This document shows, piece after piece, positions 9,608-19,006 of a stretch of 64,000 nt of DNA. A program made the translations under genes and the position numbers. The notes below the pieces were generated by a model. That model saw nothing but the letters and a program-made list of their open reading frames with translations. It had not been told where the DNA came from and made no database searches. Source of the DNA: Novosphingobium sp. FKTRR1 (GTDB lineage: Bacteria; Pseudomonadota; Alphaproteobacteria; Sphingomonadales; Sphingomonadaceae); assembly GCF_020404405.1 (NCBI RefSeq), contig NZ_JAIZDA010000015.1, forward strand, positions 52,137-116,136. Direction: 5' to 3'. Numbering within the stretch: position 1 is the first letter of the stretch; every line of letters starts with the position of its first letter.

Positions 9608-10063
9608 ATGTCTGAAGAAAAACTGGTGTTCTCGCTCGATTCGGGCGACGTGGTGATCAAGCTGCGCCCCGATCTGGCCCCCGGCCATGTCGAGCGTATC
9701 AAGGAACTGGCCAACGAAGGCTTTTACGATGGCGTGACCTTCCATCGCGTGATTCCCGGCTTCATGGCGCAGGGCGGCTGCCCCAACGGCACTGGCATGG
9801 GTGGTTCGTCCAAGCCCGACCTGAAGGCTGAATTCAATGCTGAGCCGCACGTGCGCGGCGTGTGCTCGATGGCGCGTACCAGTGCGCCGAACTCGGCCAA
9901 CAGCCAGTTCTTCATCGTGTTTGACGATGCCCGCTTCCTCGACAAGCAGTACACCGTGTGGGGCCAGGTCGAAAGCGGCATGGAGCACGTGGACGCGCTG
10001 CCCAAGGGCGAACCGCCGCGCGCTCCCGGCGTGATCCGCAAGGCGAGCGTGGTCGCAGCCTGA
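9608..10063 (+). CDS. Cyclophilin-type peptidyl-prolyl cis-trans isomerase
   Basis: This 151-residue protein has the compact bacterial cyclophilin fold: FHRVIPGFMAQGG near residue 45, MARTSAPNSANSQFFI with the catalytic-region residues, and the W in YTVWGQV that binds cyclosporin in relatives. It has no signal peptide, so it acts in the cytoplasm on proline bonds. The ATG at 9608 was chosen; upstream codons in the same frame overlap the mgtE start region. A hairpin that could terminate transcription follows at 10071-10101. Confidence 0.93.
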   Translation: MSEEKLVFSLDSGDVVIKLRPDLAPGHVERIKELANEGFYDGVTFHRVIPGFMAQGGCPNGTGMGGSSKPDLKAEFNAEPHVRGVCSMARTSAPNSANSQFFIVFDDARFLDKQYTVWGQVESGMEHVDALPKGEPPRAPGVIRKASVVAA

Positions 10064-10070
10064 CGATATC

Positions 10071-10101
10071 CAGCCGCCCTGTCCTGCGGGCGGGGCGGCT
10101 G
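10071..10101 (+). terminator. Hairpin after the cyclophilin gene
   Basis: Arms CAGCCGCCC (10071-10079) and GGGCGGCTG (10093-10101) pair perfectly over 9 bp around a 13-base loop, starting 7 bases after the stop. The following T content is weak (TTGTTT), so this is a probable but not textbook Rho-independent terminator. Confidence 0.5.
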
Positions 10102-10139
10102 ACCCTTGTTTCTCGAGTCTCTTCCTTCCACTGCGGGAG

Positions 10140-10595
10140 GTGCCCTTGCCCAGACACCTTGAATTGCTTTCGGTAACGCCAGCCGACCGCGCGGCGTGGG
10201 AGCCATTGTGGCAAGGCTATCAGCAGTTTTATCAGGTCAGCATTGCACCCGAAGTCACCGAAGTGACCTGGCAGCGCCTGCTCGATCCGGCCGAGCCGAT
10301 GAAGGCGGTGCTGGCATGGCAGGGCGGCGAGGCGCTCGGACTCGTCCACACGGTGCGCCATCGTTCGACCTGGACCACCGGCAACTATTGCTATCTGCAG
10401 GATCTGTTCGTCGCGCCGGCCGCACGCGGGCTCGGCCTTGGCCGTGCGCTGATCGAACATGTCTACGCGACGGCAGCCGCCGATGGCTGCTCGCGCGTTT
10501 ATTGGCTGACACATGAAACCAACAAGACCGCGATGGAACTCTATGACCGGGTGGCCGACCGGTCTGGTTTCGTGCAGTACCGTAAGGTTCTTTAG
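10140..10595 (+). CDS. GNAT family N-acetyltransferase
   Basis: A 151-residue acetyltransferase of the GNAT superfamily. The acetyl-CoA binding motif A is visible as YLQDLFVAPAARGLGLGRAL (residues about 84-103), followed by the IYWLTHETN segment and C-terminal YDRVADRSGF typical of small-molecule or protein N-acetyltransferases. The start is a GTG at 10140 preceded by GGGAG; a TTG two codons on is also possible. The substrate is unknown. It stands alone between the cyclophilin gene and the CoA-transferase. Confidence 0.85.
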   Translation: MPLPRHLELLSVTPADRAAWEPLWQGYQQFYQVSIAPEVTEVTWQRLLDPAEPMKAVLAWQGGEALGLVHTVRHRSTWTTGNYCYLQDLFVAPAARGLGLGRALIEHVYATAAADGCSRVYWLTHETNKTAMELYDRVADRSGFVQYRKVL

Positions 10596-10752
10596 GTCGT
10601 GAGCGATGGCCCCTCAGCTTGCCGATTGCAGCGCGGCTTGCGCCAGATTGTCCATATTCGACTAGGGTATAGCTTGCGACCATAGGACGGCGAGCGCACG
10701 AGGCTGGCCGATCTTTCCCCCCAGGATCTCCATCACAAGGTGCCCGATCCCC

Positions 10753-12279
10753 ATGCCTGCTCCCGCCACGCCCAGCCGTATAGCCCACGCCGCTTTTGCC
10801 GCCAAAGTGATGGACGCCGATGCCGCCGCCGCGCTGATCGCACCCGGCATGGCTGTGGGGATGAGCGGGTTCACCGGTGCCGGTTATCCCAAGGCGGTAC
10901 CACAGGCGCTGGCGCGGCGGATCGAGGCGGCGCACGCACGCGGCGATGCCTTTGCCATCAAGGTGTGGACCGGGGCTTCGACCGGTCCGGAACTCGATGG
11001 CGCGCTGGCCCGCGCGCACGGCATCGATTTTCGCCTGCCGTACAATTCTGATCCCATCGCGCGCGAACAGATCAACGCCGGGACGATGGAATACGTCGAC
11101 ATGCACTTGTCGCAAGTGGCGCCGATGTGCTGGCAGGGCTACCTCGGCCCGCTGGATGTGGCGCTGGTCGAAGTCAGCGCGATCTTGCCCGATGGCTCTG
11201 TGGTGCCGTCATCGTCGGTGGGCAACAACAAGACCTGGCTCGACCGCGCGGACCACGTGATCCTTGAGGTCAACCGCTGGCAGAATGCGGCGCTCGAAGG
11301 GATGCACGACATCTATTACGGCACCGCTTTGCCACCCTATCGCGTGCCGATCCCGCTGGTGCGTCCGCAAGACCGTATCGGCCAGCCGACTTTTCGCGTC
11401 GATCCGGCCAAGGTCGTGGCCGTGGTCGAGACCGACACGCCCGATCGCAACGCGCCGTTCAAGGAGCCCGATGCGGCGGCGCACGGCATTGCCGGGCATC
11501 TGATCGAATTCCTCCGCCACGAAGTTGCGATGGGGCGCCTGCCGCAAGGCTTGCTGCCGTTGCAATCGGGCGTGGGCAACATCGCCAACGCGGTGCTGCA
11601 CGGGCTGATGGACGCGCCGTTCGATCCGATGACCGCCTATACCGAGGTATTGCAGGACGGGATGCTCGAACTGCTTGAGGCGGGCAAGCTGTCGATGGCT
11701 TCGGCTACCGCGTTCTCGCTCAGCCCCGATGCGGCGGAGCGGCTGAACGGCGATCTGCACCGGTTTCGCGACCGGATCATCCTGCGCCCGCAGGAAATCA
11801 GCAATCACCCCGAACTTGTGCGGCGGTTGGGCTGCATCGCGATGAACGGCATGATCGAGGCCGACATCTATGGCAACGTCAACTCGACCCACCTGATGGG
11901 CTCGCGTATTCAGAACGGCATCGGTGGCTCGGGCGACTTTGCCCGCAATGCTTCGATCTCGATCTTCATGGCGCCATCAACGGCCAAGGGCGGGGCGATC
12001 TCGACGATTGTGCCGCAAGTCAGCCACGTCGATCATATCAATCAGGACGTGGCGGTGATCGTGACCGAACAGGGGCTGGCCGATTTGCGCGGGCTTGCGC
12101 CAAAGCAGCGGGCCGAACAGGTCATCGCGCATTGCGTCCACCCGGCGTTCCGCGACCAGTTGAGCGACTATTACGCCCGCGCGTTGCGCGAATCATGGGG
12201 GCGTCACACCCCGGTGCTGCTTGACGAGGCACTGTCGTGGCACCGCCGGTTTGTGCAAACCGGCTCGATGCGGGGGTGA
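10753..12279 (+). CDS. Acetyl-CoA hydrolase/CoA-transferase, succinate CoA-transferase type
   Basis: This 508-residue enzyme belongs to the acetyl-CoA hydrolase/transferase family (Ach1, AarC, Cat1). It has an N-terminal GMSGFTGAGYPK segment, the central GNIANAVLHGL glycine loop and the EVLQDG motif containing the family's catalytic glutamate. The C-terminal domain carries the G-x-GGSGDFARN and QGLADLRGL motifs. Relatives move CoA between acetyl- or propionyl-CoA and succinate. No pathway partners are adjacent, so the acceptor is inferred. It is convergent with the small gene ending at 12288, only 8 bases away. Confidence 0.9.
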   Translation: MPAPATPSRIAHAAFAAKVMDADAAAALIAPGMAVGMSGFTGAGYPKAVPQALARRIEAAHARGDAFAIKVWTGASTGPELDGALARAHGIDFRLPYNSDPIAREQINAGTMEYVDMHLSQVAPMCWQGYLGPLDVALVEVSAILPDGSVVPSSSVGNNKTWLDRADHVILEVNRWQNAALEGMHDIYYGTALPPYRVPIPLVRPQDRIGQPTFRVDPAKVVAVVETDTPDRNAPFKEPDAAAHGIAGHLIEFLRHEVAMGRLPQGLLPLQSGVGNIANAVLHGLMDAPFDPMTAYTEVLQDGMLELLEAGKLSMASATAFSLSPDAAERLNGDLHRFRDRIILRPQEISNHPELVRRLGCIAMNGMIEADIYGNVNSTHLMGSRIQNGIGGSGDFARNASISIFMAPSTAKGGAISTIVPQVSHVDHINQDVAVIVTEQGLADLRGLAPKQRAEQVIAHCVHPAFRDQLSDYYARALRESWGRHTPVLLDEALSWHRRFVQTGSMRG

Positions 12280-12287
12280 TTTCGCGC

Positions 12288-12713
12288 CTAGCGGCGCAGC
12301 AGCATCCGCGTTTCGGTCAGTTCGATCACCGGAACTTCCCACGGGTGCGCAGCCATCAGCGCCGCAAGCGCAGCCTCCACCACATCGGCGGGCGCCGCCG
12401 GGTCGATCCACGTGGTCAGCGTGACCGTGGGCGAAACGCTGGTTTCGCCTGCCGCTCCCAGGGTCGGCTGCGCCGCGTCGGTCGGAGCGAAGGTTTCCCA
12501 GCCCAGCCCGATCTCGGCCACACCATCATAGATGCCGAAATCGCCCAGCGCTGGTTGTTCGCGGATGATGCGGTGCATCTCTGCCAGCACGGGGTCTTGT
12601 TGCAGGGCCTTTCGGTCACCCGCCAGCAGGGCTTGCAGGCTCGATTCCCCAACCGGAACATAGATGCGCAGGCGGGTTACCGCGCGCGATGGCCAGCCGA
12701 GCACGCCGGTCAT
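12288..12713 (-). CDS. Uncharacterised 141-residue protein coupled to a LysR regulator
   Basis: I do not recognise this protein with certainty. It has no signal peptide or membrane segment. The predicted pattern of alternating beta strands and helices, and the C-terminal motif AHPWEVPVIEL, resemble the small ferredoxin-like dimerisation domain of CutA/NIF3-type proteins (H-P-[WY]-E-x-P), but this is only a resemblance. The ATG at 12713 overlaps the stop of the LysR gene in ATGA, so the two are cotranslated; an in-frame ATG at 12734 would lie inside the LysR gene. Convergent with the CoA-transferase. Confidence 0.65.
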   Translation of the reverse strand: MTGVLGWPSRAVTRLRIYVPVGESSLQALLAGDRKALQQDPVLAEMHRIIREQPALGDFGIYDGVAEIGLGWETFAPTDAAQPTLGAAGETSVSPTVTLTTWIDPAAPADVVEAALAALMAAHPWEVPVIELTETRMLLRR

Positions 12714-13591
12714 AGCCCGGCCTTGATCATCCAATCGTGGAACAGGCGGACCGGACGGCTTTGCAGCGCGCGCGGGCGGCAGATGAACCAGTACGAATAG
12801 GGACTGTCGACGTTGATGTCATAGACCCGCGCCAGCCGCGAATCGTGACTGCGCACATAGTGGTCATCGTGCATGATCGCGATGCCCAGCCCTTGTGCGG
12901 CTGCTTCGAGAATGAGCTGGCCCGAATCGAAATGGTCGATCGCCGCCGGTTCGAGCGCTTCGAGGTGGAGAGTCCGCTTCCACGCCTCAAAGCTCATCGG
13001 CAGGTCGTTGTGGATCAGGAAAGTCTGCTTGTTGAGCTTGGCGATATCGGGCCGGTCACCCAGTTCGGCCGCCATTTCCTTGCTGGCGATGGCGTAGACG
13101 CGGTTGTGGTCCAGCCGAACCGCATGAAGCGAACCTTCCGGGCCTTCGGACAGGACGATCGCGGCATCGATGGTATCGCCCAGCTTGGTTTCGGCGGCGG
13201 CCGAACTGTCGATGTCGATATGCAGTTGCGGGTGCAGCCTGCGCAATTCACCCAGACGCGGGAACAGGCGCTGGCTGCCGAACAGCGGCAATACACCCAG
13301 CCGCAGCCGCATGACCTTGCCGGTATCGATAAGACGGTCGATGCGATCGGCCATTTCGTCGATCAGCGGGGCGACCGCGTCGTAAAGTTGCTGTCCGTCC
13401 TCGGTCAGCTTGAGCGCCTGATGCTTGCGTTCGAACAGCGGCTTGCTGACGAATTCTTCAAGCGCCGCCAACCGTCGTGACAGTGCCGAAGGGCTCAGCG
13501 CCAGTTCGGCAGCCGCCGTCTTGGCCGATCCGGCGCGGACAACGCGAATGAACGCTTCGAGCGAGCGCAGCGGGGGCAGGCGGCGGATCAT
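12710..13591 (-). CDS. LysR-family transcriptional regulator (GcvA-like)
   Basis: This 293-residue protein has an N-terminal winged helix-turn-helix (residues 5-63; LRSLEAFIRVVRAGS ... SALSRRLAALEE) and a LysR substrate-binding domain from about residue 92. The RRLPPLRSLEAF opening and the C-terminal WFICRP segment are typical of the GcvA/AmpR branch. The target is not apparent. It lies 31 bases downstream of corC on the same strand and overlaps the uncharacterised gene at 12288-12713, which may be its functional partner. Confidence 0.9.
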   Translation of the reverse strand: MIRRLPPLRSLEAFIRVVRAGSAKTAAAELALSPSALSRRLAALEEFVSKPLFERKHQALKLTEDGQQLYDAVAPLIDEMADRIDRLIDTGKVMRLRLGVLPLFGSQRLFPRLGELRRLHPQLHIDIDSSAAAETKLGDTIDAAIVLSEGPEGSLHAVRLDHNRVYAIASKEMAAELGDRPDIAKLNKQTFLIHNDLPMSFEAWKRTLHLEALEPAAIDHFDSGQLILEAAAQGLGIAIMHDDHYVRSHDSRLARVYDINVDSPYSYWFICRPRALQSRPVRLFHDWMIKAGL

Positions 13592-13622
13592 GCCGGTCTC
13601 ATGCCACTAAGAGCGGCTTGCG

Positions 13623-14564
13623 TCACTCGTCTTCGTCCGCTTCGGGGCTGCGCGGCGCGTGCAGGCGCAAGCGGGTAAGGTGGCGTTCGTCGCCGCCGGT
13701 CACTTCGATCCGCCAGCCGCTGGGGTGTTGCAGCACGCGGCCGACCGGGGGGACTTCGCCCGCCAGCACAACCGTCAACCCGCCCAGCGTGTCGACGTCC
13801 TCCTCAACTTCGGCAAGGCGCGGATCAATGCGCTCGGCCACTTCGTCGAGTTCCACTCGCGCATCGGCGTCCCAGGTGTCCGGCGACAGCCGTTCGAGCA
13901 GTTCCTCGGGCGCGTCGTCGTGTTCATCCTCGATATGGCCGACGATCTGTTCGACCAGATCCTCGATCGTGATGATCCCGTCGGTTCCGGAGTATTCGTC
14001 GATGACGATGGCCAGATGCGTGCGGCTGGCGCGCATATCGCCCAGCACATCGAGCGCGCGGCGCGCCTGTGGCACGAACAGCGGCTGACGAAGCAGCGCG
14101 ATCCAGTCGTCAGGCGCCGCTTCGCCCTTCAAGGCCATGGCCGCCACGATCGGGAAAACGTCCTTGATGTGCGCCATGCCGATCACTTCATCGAGCGATT
14201 CATGATAGACTGGCAGGCGGCTGTGACCATGCTCGGCAAACGCCTCGACCAGTTCGGCAAAGCTGGCCGAAGCCGGAACGCCCACGATCTTGCCGCGTGG
14301 CACGGCGATGTCATCGGCATCGTTGTCGCTGAAACCGAGCAGGTTCTTGAGCATCTGCCGTTCAAGCGGCAGCAGGTCGCCATCACCGGCGGCGCTGTCA
14401 ACCGGGTCGCCCTCGTGCTCCTCGATCGCTTCTTCGATCTGCGAGCGCAAGGACTGGTCGTGATCCGGCCCCCGGAAAAACGCCTTGATCGCGCGCCACA
14501 ACGCGCGGCTACTGTCTCCTTCGCCGGTGCGACTTTCGCCGCCCGACCCGTTGCCCTCGGGCAC
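13623..14564 (-). CDS. CorC/HlyC-family CBS-domain protein
   Basis: This 313-residue soluble protein has a CBS pair (about 85-215, with SRLPVYHESLDEVIG and the conserved VIDEYSGTDGIITIEDLVEQIVG motif) and a C-terminal CorC_HlyC domain (about 230-305, ending in a W-R-I-E-V-x-G strand). Such proteins are linked to Mg/Co efflux or envelope integrity in other bacteria. Position downstream of phoH and ybeY is the standard arrangement in alphaproteobacteria and gammaproteobacteria (ybeZ-ybeY-corC), which supports the assignment. Confidence 0.9.
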   Translation of the reverse strand: MPEGNGSGGESRTGEGDSSRALWRAIKAFFRGPDHDQSLRSQIEEAIEEHEGDPVDSAAGDGDLLPLERQMLKNLLGFSDNDADDIAVPRGKIVGVPASASFAELVEAFAEHGHSRLPVYHESLDEVIGMAHIKDVFPIVAAMALKGEAAPDDWIALLRQPLFVPQARRALDVLGDMRASRTHLAIVIDEYSGTDGIITIEDLVEQIVGHIEDEHDDAPEELLERLSPDTWDADARVELDEVAERIDPRLAEVEEDVDTLGGLTVVLAGEVPPVGRVLQHPSGWRIEVTGGDERHLTRLRLHAPRSPEADEDE

Positions 14565-14584
14565 TGATCTTCCCTCCTGAACTG

Positions 14585-15085
14585 TCAGATTTCCGCATAT
14601 GGGTCGGCGATGCCCATCAGTGCAAGCGCCTTCCGCTCCAATTGCTCCATTTCTTCGGCGTCAGCCTCGCCGGTTTCGTGATCGTAACCTGCCAGATGAA
14701 GCAAGCCATGGATCACCAGATGCGCGGTATGGTGCTCCACCGTGATGCCCTTGTCGGCCGCTTCGCGCGAACAGACGCCATGCGCCAGGATCAGGTCGCC
14801 CAGCATGCCGGGAGCCGCCACATTGGCGGCAGCCAGCAGCACATCCTCGCGCGAGAGCATGGGGAACGACAGCACGTTGGTCGGTTTGTCCTTGGCCCGC
14901 CACTGCTTGTTCAGCGCATGGACTTCCTCGTCATCGGCCATGACGAGGCTGACCAGCAGGTTGTCATGCGCCATTTCAGGCACAACGGCGGCCACTGCCT
15001 CGGCGGCGCGGTTGGCCAGCGCCTCCCAATCGGTGGCGGTGCCCCACACCGGATCGATGTCGATTTCCAGCGTCGCGGCGATCAA
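14585..15085 (-). CDS. ybeY: Endoribonuclease YbeY (16S rRNA maturation)
   Basis: YbeY is a metal-dependent RNase for 3' maturation of 16S rRNA and ribosome quality control. The zinc-binding signature HGxLHLxGYDH is intact (His 126, 130, 136), and the conserved LNxxWRxKDKPTNVLSFP segment precedes it. Length is 166 residues. The start overlaps the phoH stop by 4 bases and corC follows 20 bases later, so this is a tightly packed operon. Confidence 0.95.
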   Translation of the reverse strand: MIAATLEIDIDPVWGTATDWEALANRAAEAVAAVVPEMAHDNLLVSLVMADDEEVHALNKQWRAKDKPTNVLSFPMLSREDVLLAAANVAAPGMLGDLILAHGVCSREAADKGITVEHHTAHLVIHGLLHLAGYDHETGEADAEEMEQLERKALALMGIADPYAEI

Positions 15086-16176
15086 GCCTCGTTCCCTTCG
15101 TAGGCTTCGACAATGCGACCGACAATCGGGTGGCGCACCACGTCATCGCGGGTGAAGCGGACCGTGCCGATGCCATCGACCCCTTCGAGCCGCTTGACCG
15201 CATCGTTCAGCCCGCTGGCGGCCGGACCGCCGGGCAGGTCGACCTGCTTGGGGTCGCCGCACACTACCATCCGGCTGTTCTGGCCAAAGCGGGTGAGGAA
15301 CATCTTCATTTGCGCTGGCGTGGTGTTCTGGGCCTCGTCCAGAATGACGAAGGCATCGGCCAGCGTGCGTCCGCGCATGAAGGCGATGGGCGCGATCTCG
15401 ATCTCACCGCTGGCCATGCGCCGTTCCACCTGCTCGGGCGGCATGCAATCGTACAGCGCGTCATAAAGCGGGCGCAGGTAGGGATCGACCTTTTCCTTCA
15501 TGTCGCCGGGCAGGAAGCCGAGCCGCTCCCCCGCCTCGACCGCCGGGCGCGACAGGATGAGGCGCTGCACACTGCCGTTGATAAGTTGCGCCACCGCCTG
15601 CGCGACCGCAAGATAGGTCTTGCCGGTGCCTGCCGGCCCAAGCGCGAAGATCACGTCGTTGGCGATCAGTGCCCGCATATAGGCGATCTGCGTGTTCGAG
15701 CGGGGTATGATCGTTTTCTTGCGGGTGCGGATCATGATCGGCGGAGCGCCCTCGGGCGCGCCGGTGATGATCCCTTCCAGCGTGGGTTCGTTCGACATCG
15801 CGATCAGCGCATCGATGGCGCCTGCATCCAGCTCGTGCCCGGTCAACAAGCGCTGGTGCATGCCCTTCAGCACATCGCGGGTACGCGCCACGGCATCGTC
15901 GGGCCCTTCGATCACCGCCTTGTTGCCGCGCGCCGAGATGTAGACGCCCAGTCGGTTCTCGATCAGCACCAGATTCTGGTCGAACTGGCCGAACAACGAT
16001 CCCAGCATGGTCTGCTCGTCGAACTCGACCTCGATCCGTGCCCGGCGTTGCTGCTGATCGGCGCGGTGGCCGCCCGCATGCGCCACCCCGTAATGACCCG
16101 GACTGCGTTCGCTGCCAAAGGCCGAACCACCGTCGCGATGCGCCTCACCATGGGCGCGAGAGAATTTGCGGGCCAT
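15082..16176 (-). CDS. PhoH-family ATPase (YbeZ-like)
   Basis: This 364-residue protein has an N-terminal extension rich in His, Gly and Arg (residues 1-45), a small KH-like region, and the PhoH ATPase domain with Walker A GPAGTGKT at 180-187 and Walker B VILDEAQN. YbeZ works with YbeY in RNA metabolism in E. coli, and the ATGA overlap here fits that partnership. The first gene of the phoH-ybeY-corC string. Confidence 0.93.
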   Translation of the reverse strand: MARKFSRAHGEAHRDGGSAFGSERSPGHYGVAHAGGHRADQQQRRARIEVEFDEQTMLGSLFGQFDQNLVLIENRLGVYISARGNKAVIEGPDDAVARTRDVLKGMHQRLLTGHELDAGAIDALIAMSNEPTLEGIITGAPEGAPPIMIRTRKKTIIPRSNTQIAYMRALIANDVIFALGPAGTGKTYLAVAQAVAQLINGSVQRLILSRPAVEAGERLGFLPGDMKEKVDPYLRPLYDALYDCMPPEQVERRMASGEIEIAPIAFMRGRTLADAFVILDEAQNTTPAQMKMFLTRFGQNSRMVVCGDPKQVDLPGGPAASGLNDAVKRLEGVDGIGTVRFTRDDVVRHPIVGRIVEAYEGNEA

Positions 16177-16420
16177 GCGTCTCCTTGTTGGATGGGCGCT
16201 GTGTCACTGCCGCCCACGCCTAGATTATGCCGCGATGTGGCAGGCGCAAGACAGGCGGACAGGAAATCGCTTGCAAGGGTGGCGATATGCACAGTCCTGC
16301 GATGTGTCGCGCGATCGCGACAATCCTGACATCAAGCTGAGCGTGCGGTTGCATCCCGGTTCAGCCTCGCTCTGCCATCACGGCGTCGTGCCGATTATCG
16401 GTACGCTACGGAGAAACCCG

Positions 16421-16684
16421 ATGCGCAAGCTCATCCTCGCCGCTCTTGCCGCCATTGCCATCGTGCCGGCGGCTGCTTCTGCCCAACCCGCCGACGTCCG
16501 CCACGATCGCGTCGAACTTCGCCATGATCGTGTCGAATTGCGCCGTGACATCCGCCACGGCAACTATGTTGCAGCCCAGCGCGACCGGCACGGGTTGCGC
16601 CGCGATCGCCATGCGTTCCACCACGATCGCCGCGAATGGCGCCATGACCGCCGCTTCCACCGCAACCATCGCCATCACTGGTAA
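16421..16684 (+). CDS. Small secreted His/Arg-rich protein with HDR repeats
   Basis: An 87-residue protein with a clear signal peptide (MRKLILAALAAIAIVPAAASA, cleavage after about residue 21). The mature part consists mostly of repeated H-D-R or R-D-R units (RHDRVELRHDRVELRRD...), giving a strongly basic, histidine-rich chain ending RHHW. Nothing else is recognisable. Histidine density suggests metal or nucleic-acid contact, but that is inference. It sits alone on the plus strand between miaB and phoH, which are both on the minus strand. SD-like GGAG lies 10 bases upstream of the ATG. Confidence 0.75.
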   Translation: MRKLILAALAAIAIVPAAASAQPADVRHDRVELRHDRVELRRDIRHGNYVAAQRDRHGLRRDRHAFHHDRREWRHDRRFHRNHRHHW

Positions 16685-16715
16685 GGTTGGCGGTTGATCG
16701 AGCCGGGGCCGGATT

Positions 16716-18041
16716 TCAGGCGGAAACCAGCGTTCCTGCCAGCGAATTCGGCCCGGCCTCGATCAGGTCGACCGTCACCAGATCGCCGACCGCGGCCTCG
16801 CCGATGAAGTGCACCGACTGCAGCCAGGGCGATTTGCCCAGCCACTGGCCCTCGCGTTTACCCCGCCGTTCGACCAGCACGCTGCAACGCCGCCCGACCG
16901 AGCTGTGGTTGAAAGCCAACTGGTCGCGATTGAGCGCGGCCTGAAGCCGCTGCAAGCGTTCGTCCATGACCTCTGCCGGAACATGCCCGTCCATCGTCGC
17001 TGCCGGTGTGCCGGGGCGCGGCGAATACTTGAAGCTGAACGCCAGCGCATAGCCAACCGCATCGATGATGCGCAGCGTGTCGCCAAATTCCGCCTCTGTT
17101 TCCCCGGGGAAACCAACGATGAAATCGCCCGAAATCGCGATGTCGGGCCGGACCGCACGCACCCGTTCCAGCAGCCGCAAATAGCTGTCGGCGGTGTGGC
17201 TGCGATTCATCGCCTTCAACACCCGGTCGTTGCCCGATTGCACCGGCAGGTGCAGGAACGGCATGAGCTTGGGATTGCTGCCGTGCGCCTCGATAAGTGC
17301 GTCGGTCATATCCGCCGGGTGACTGGTGGTGTAGCGGATGCGGGCAAGTTCGGGGAACTTCGCCAGTTCCTCGGCCAGTTCGGCAAGCCCTGCCTTGCGG
17401 CCGCGCGCATCCTCGCCCGCCCAGGCGTTGACATTCTGACCCAGCAAGGTGATCTCGCGCGCGCCGCCTTCGACCAGCGCCTGCGCCTCATCCACCAGAT
17501 CGGCGAAAGGGCGGCTGATCTCGGCCCCGCGCGTATAGGGCACCACGCAATAGGTGCAGAATTTGTCGCACCCTTCCTGCACCGTCAGAAACGCGCTGGG
17601 GCCTGACTTCCGGCGTCTTGGCAGGGCGGCGAACTTGGCCTCGGCCGGCATGTCGGTTTCGGTGGAGCGGGTTCCGGCGGCGGCTTGTGCAACCATTTCG
17701 GGCAGGCGGTGATAGGCTTGCGGCCCGACCACGACCTTGACCGACGGGGCGCGGACCATGATTTCCTCGCCCTCGGCCTGCGCGACGCACCCGGCAACGG
17801 CAATCAGCGGGCTGGTGCCATCGTCCCGGCGCAACCGGCCGATGTCGGAATAGACCTTTTCTGTGGCTTTTTCGCGGATGTGGCAGGTGTTTAGCACCAC
17901 CAGATCGGCATCACCGCGCTCATCGGCAGCGGTCATGCCTTGCGCGGTCAGCAATTCGGCCATCCGCTCGCCGTCATAGACGTTCATCTGGCAGCCGAAG
18001 CTTTTGACGTGAAATGTGCGCGGTGGGGGTGTCGATGCCAT
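16716..18041 (-). CDS. miaB: tRNA-2-methylthio-N6-dimethylallyladenosine synthase MiaB
   Basis: MiaB is a radical SAM methylthiotransferase that modifies A37 of tRNAs reading UNN codons. The 441-residue protein has the N-terminal UPF0004 domain with Cys 17, 53 and 85, the radical SAM triad C158-x3-C162-x2-C165, and a C-terminal TRAM domain. All six cluster ligands are present. It lies 80 bases downstream of plsC in the conserved fur-plsC-miaB order. Confidence 0.96.
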   Translation of the reverse strand: MASTPPPRTFHVKSFGCQMNVYDGERMAELLTAQGMTAADERGDADLVVLNTCHIREKATEKVYSDIGRLRRDDGTSPLIAVAGCVAQAEGEEIMVRAPSVKVVVGPQAYHRLPEMVAQAAAGTRSTETDMPAEAKFAALPRRRKSGPSAFLTVQEGCDKFCTYCVVPYTRGAEISRPFADLVDEAQALVEGGAREITLLGQNVNAWAGEDARGRKAGLAELAEELAKFPELARIRYTTSHPADMTDALIEAHGSNPKLMPFLHLPVQSGNDRVLKAMNRSHTADSYLRLLERVRAVRPDIAISGDFIVGFPGETEAEFGDTLRIIDAVGYALAFSFKYSPRPGTPAATMDGHVPAEVMDERLQRLQAALNRDQLAFNHSSVGRRCSVLVERRGKREGQWLGKSPWLQSVHFIGEAAVGDLVTVDLIEAGPNSLAGTLVSA

Positions 18042-18121
18042 AATCAGCGCCCCTTAGGCCAGAATCGCGGGCGTTAGAAGGGGTGGCGGATGTCGACCGA
18101 CGCGCCGCCTTCCATCGCGGT

Positions 18122-19006
18122 TCAGGCCGCCTGCTCTCCCGGTGCTGCATAGCGGACAGGCGCCACATCATGGGCAAATGGACGCAACGGCGCGCCCAGC
18201 CGGGCTTCCAGCGCCGGAACGATGCGCGCGCGCGCTTCTGCGGCGATCGCCTTGCGGCCCTTGAAATCGCGCGGGTCGAACGGGTCGAGGTAGAACACGT
18301 CGAGTCGGAACGAGCCGCGGCGCGAAAGGATACGCTTGGCGTTGTCGACGCCGCCTTCGGTGCCGATCCAGCCGATCCATTCGCCGATGTCGCCGCCATA
18401 ATCGAGCGCAACCGGCTGCACCAGCACGCCGGCGGGGGGCGGTTCCAGCACGCGCAGCATCGAGGTCTTGAACGGCAGCAAGGACTTGCCATCGGTGGTC
18501 GTGCCTTCGGGAAACACGGTGATCGACCAGTTGTCGGCCAGCGCTTCCTTGAGCCGGTTGATCTGGTCGGCCACGCCCAGCCGGTCCTCGCGGCTGACGA
18601 ACACGGTACGGTTGATCCGTGCAAGCCACCCGACCATCGGCGCTGTGGCGAGTTCGGCCTTGGCCACGAAGGCCGTGCCGCTGGCGCCGCCAAGTGCCAG
18701 AATATCCAGCCATGACAGATGGTTGGCGATGAAGAATACGTCCCGCTTCAACGGCGTACCATGAATCTTCAGCCGTGCGCCGCACAGTCTTGCGGCAATC
18801 CGCAGGAACAGCTTGGGGAACGGCGAGCCATAGTGGACGGTGCGGTAGGCATAGTGCAGCGGCACGCAGACCAGCAGTGCCAGCGCCAGCCCGACGGCGC
18901 GGAGCCCGATGCGCAGCCAGCCCATCCAGGTCGTTGGCTCGCCGCGCTCCGGTCCGACCCTGCGTCGGCGCCGCGCCTTAAGCTTCACGATCAAGCTTGA
19001 CGCCAT
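18122..19006 (-). CDS. 1-acyl-sn-glycerol-3-phosphate acyltransferase (PlsC family)
   Basis: PlsC acylates lysophosphatidic acid at the inner membrane. The 294-residue protein has an N-terminal hydrophobic helix (about 33-50), the acyltransferase motif NHLSWLD (His 96, Asp 101) and the FPEGTT glycerol-phosphate binding motif. The ATG at 19006 overlaps the end of fur by 29 bases. Downstream in-frame TTG (18994) and GTG (18988) codons would shorten that overlap, so the exact start is uncertain. Confidence 0.9.
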   Translation of the reverse strand: MASSLIVKLKARRRRRVGPERGEPTTWMGWLRIGLRAVGLALALLVCVPLHYAYRTVHYGSPFPKLFLRIAARLCGARLKIHGTPLKRDVFFIANHLSWLDILALGGASGTAFVAKAELATAPMVGWLARINRTVFVSREDRLGVADQINRLKEALADNWSITVFPEGTTTDGKSLLPFKTSMLRVLEPPPAGVLVQPVALDYGGDIGEWIGWIGTEGGVDNAKRILSRRGSFRLDVFYLDPFDPRDFKGRKAIAAEARARIVPALEARLGAPLRPFAHDVAPVRYAAPGEQAA

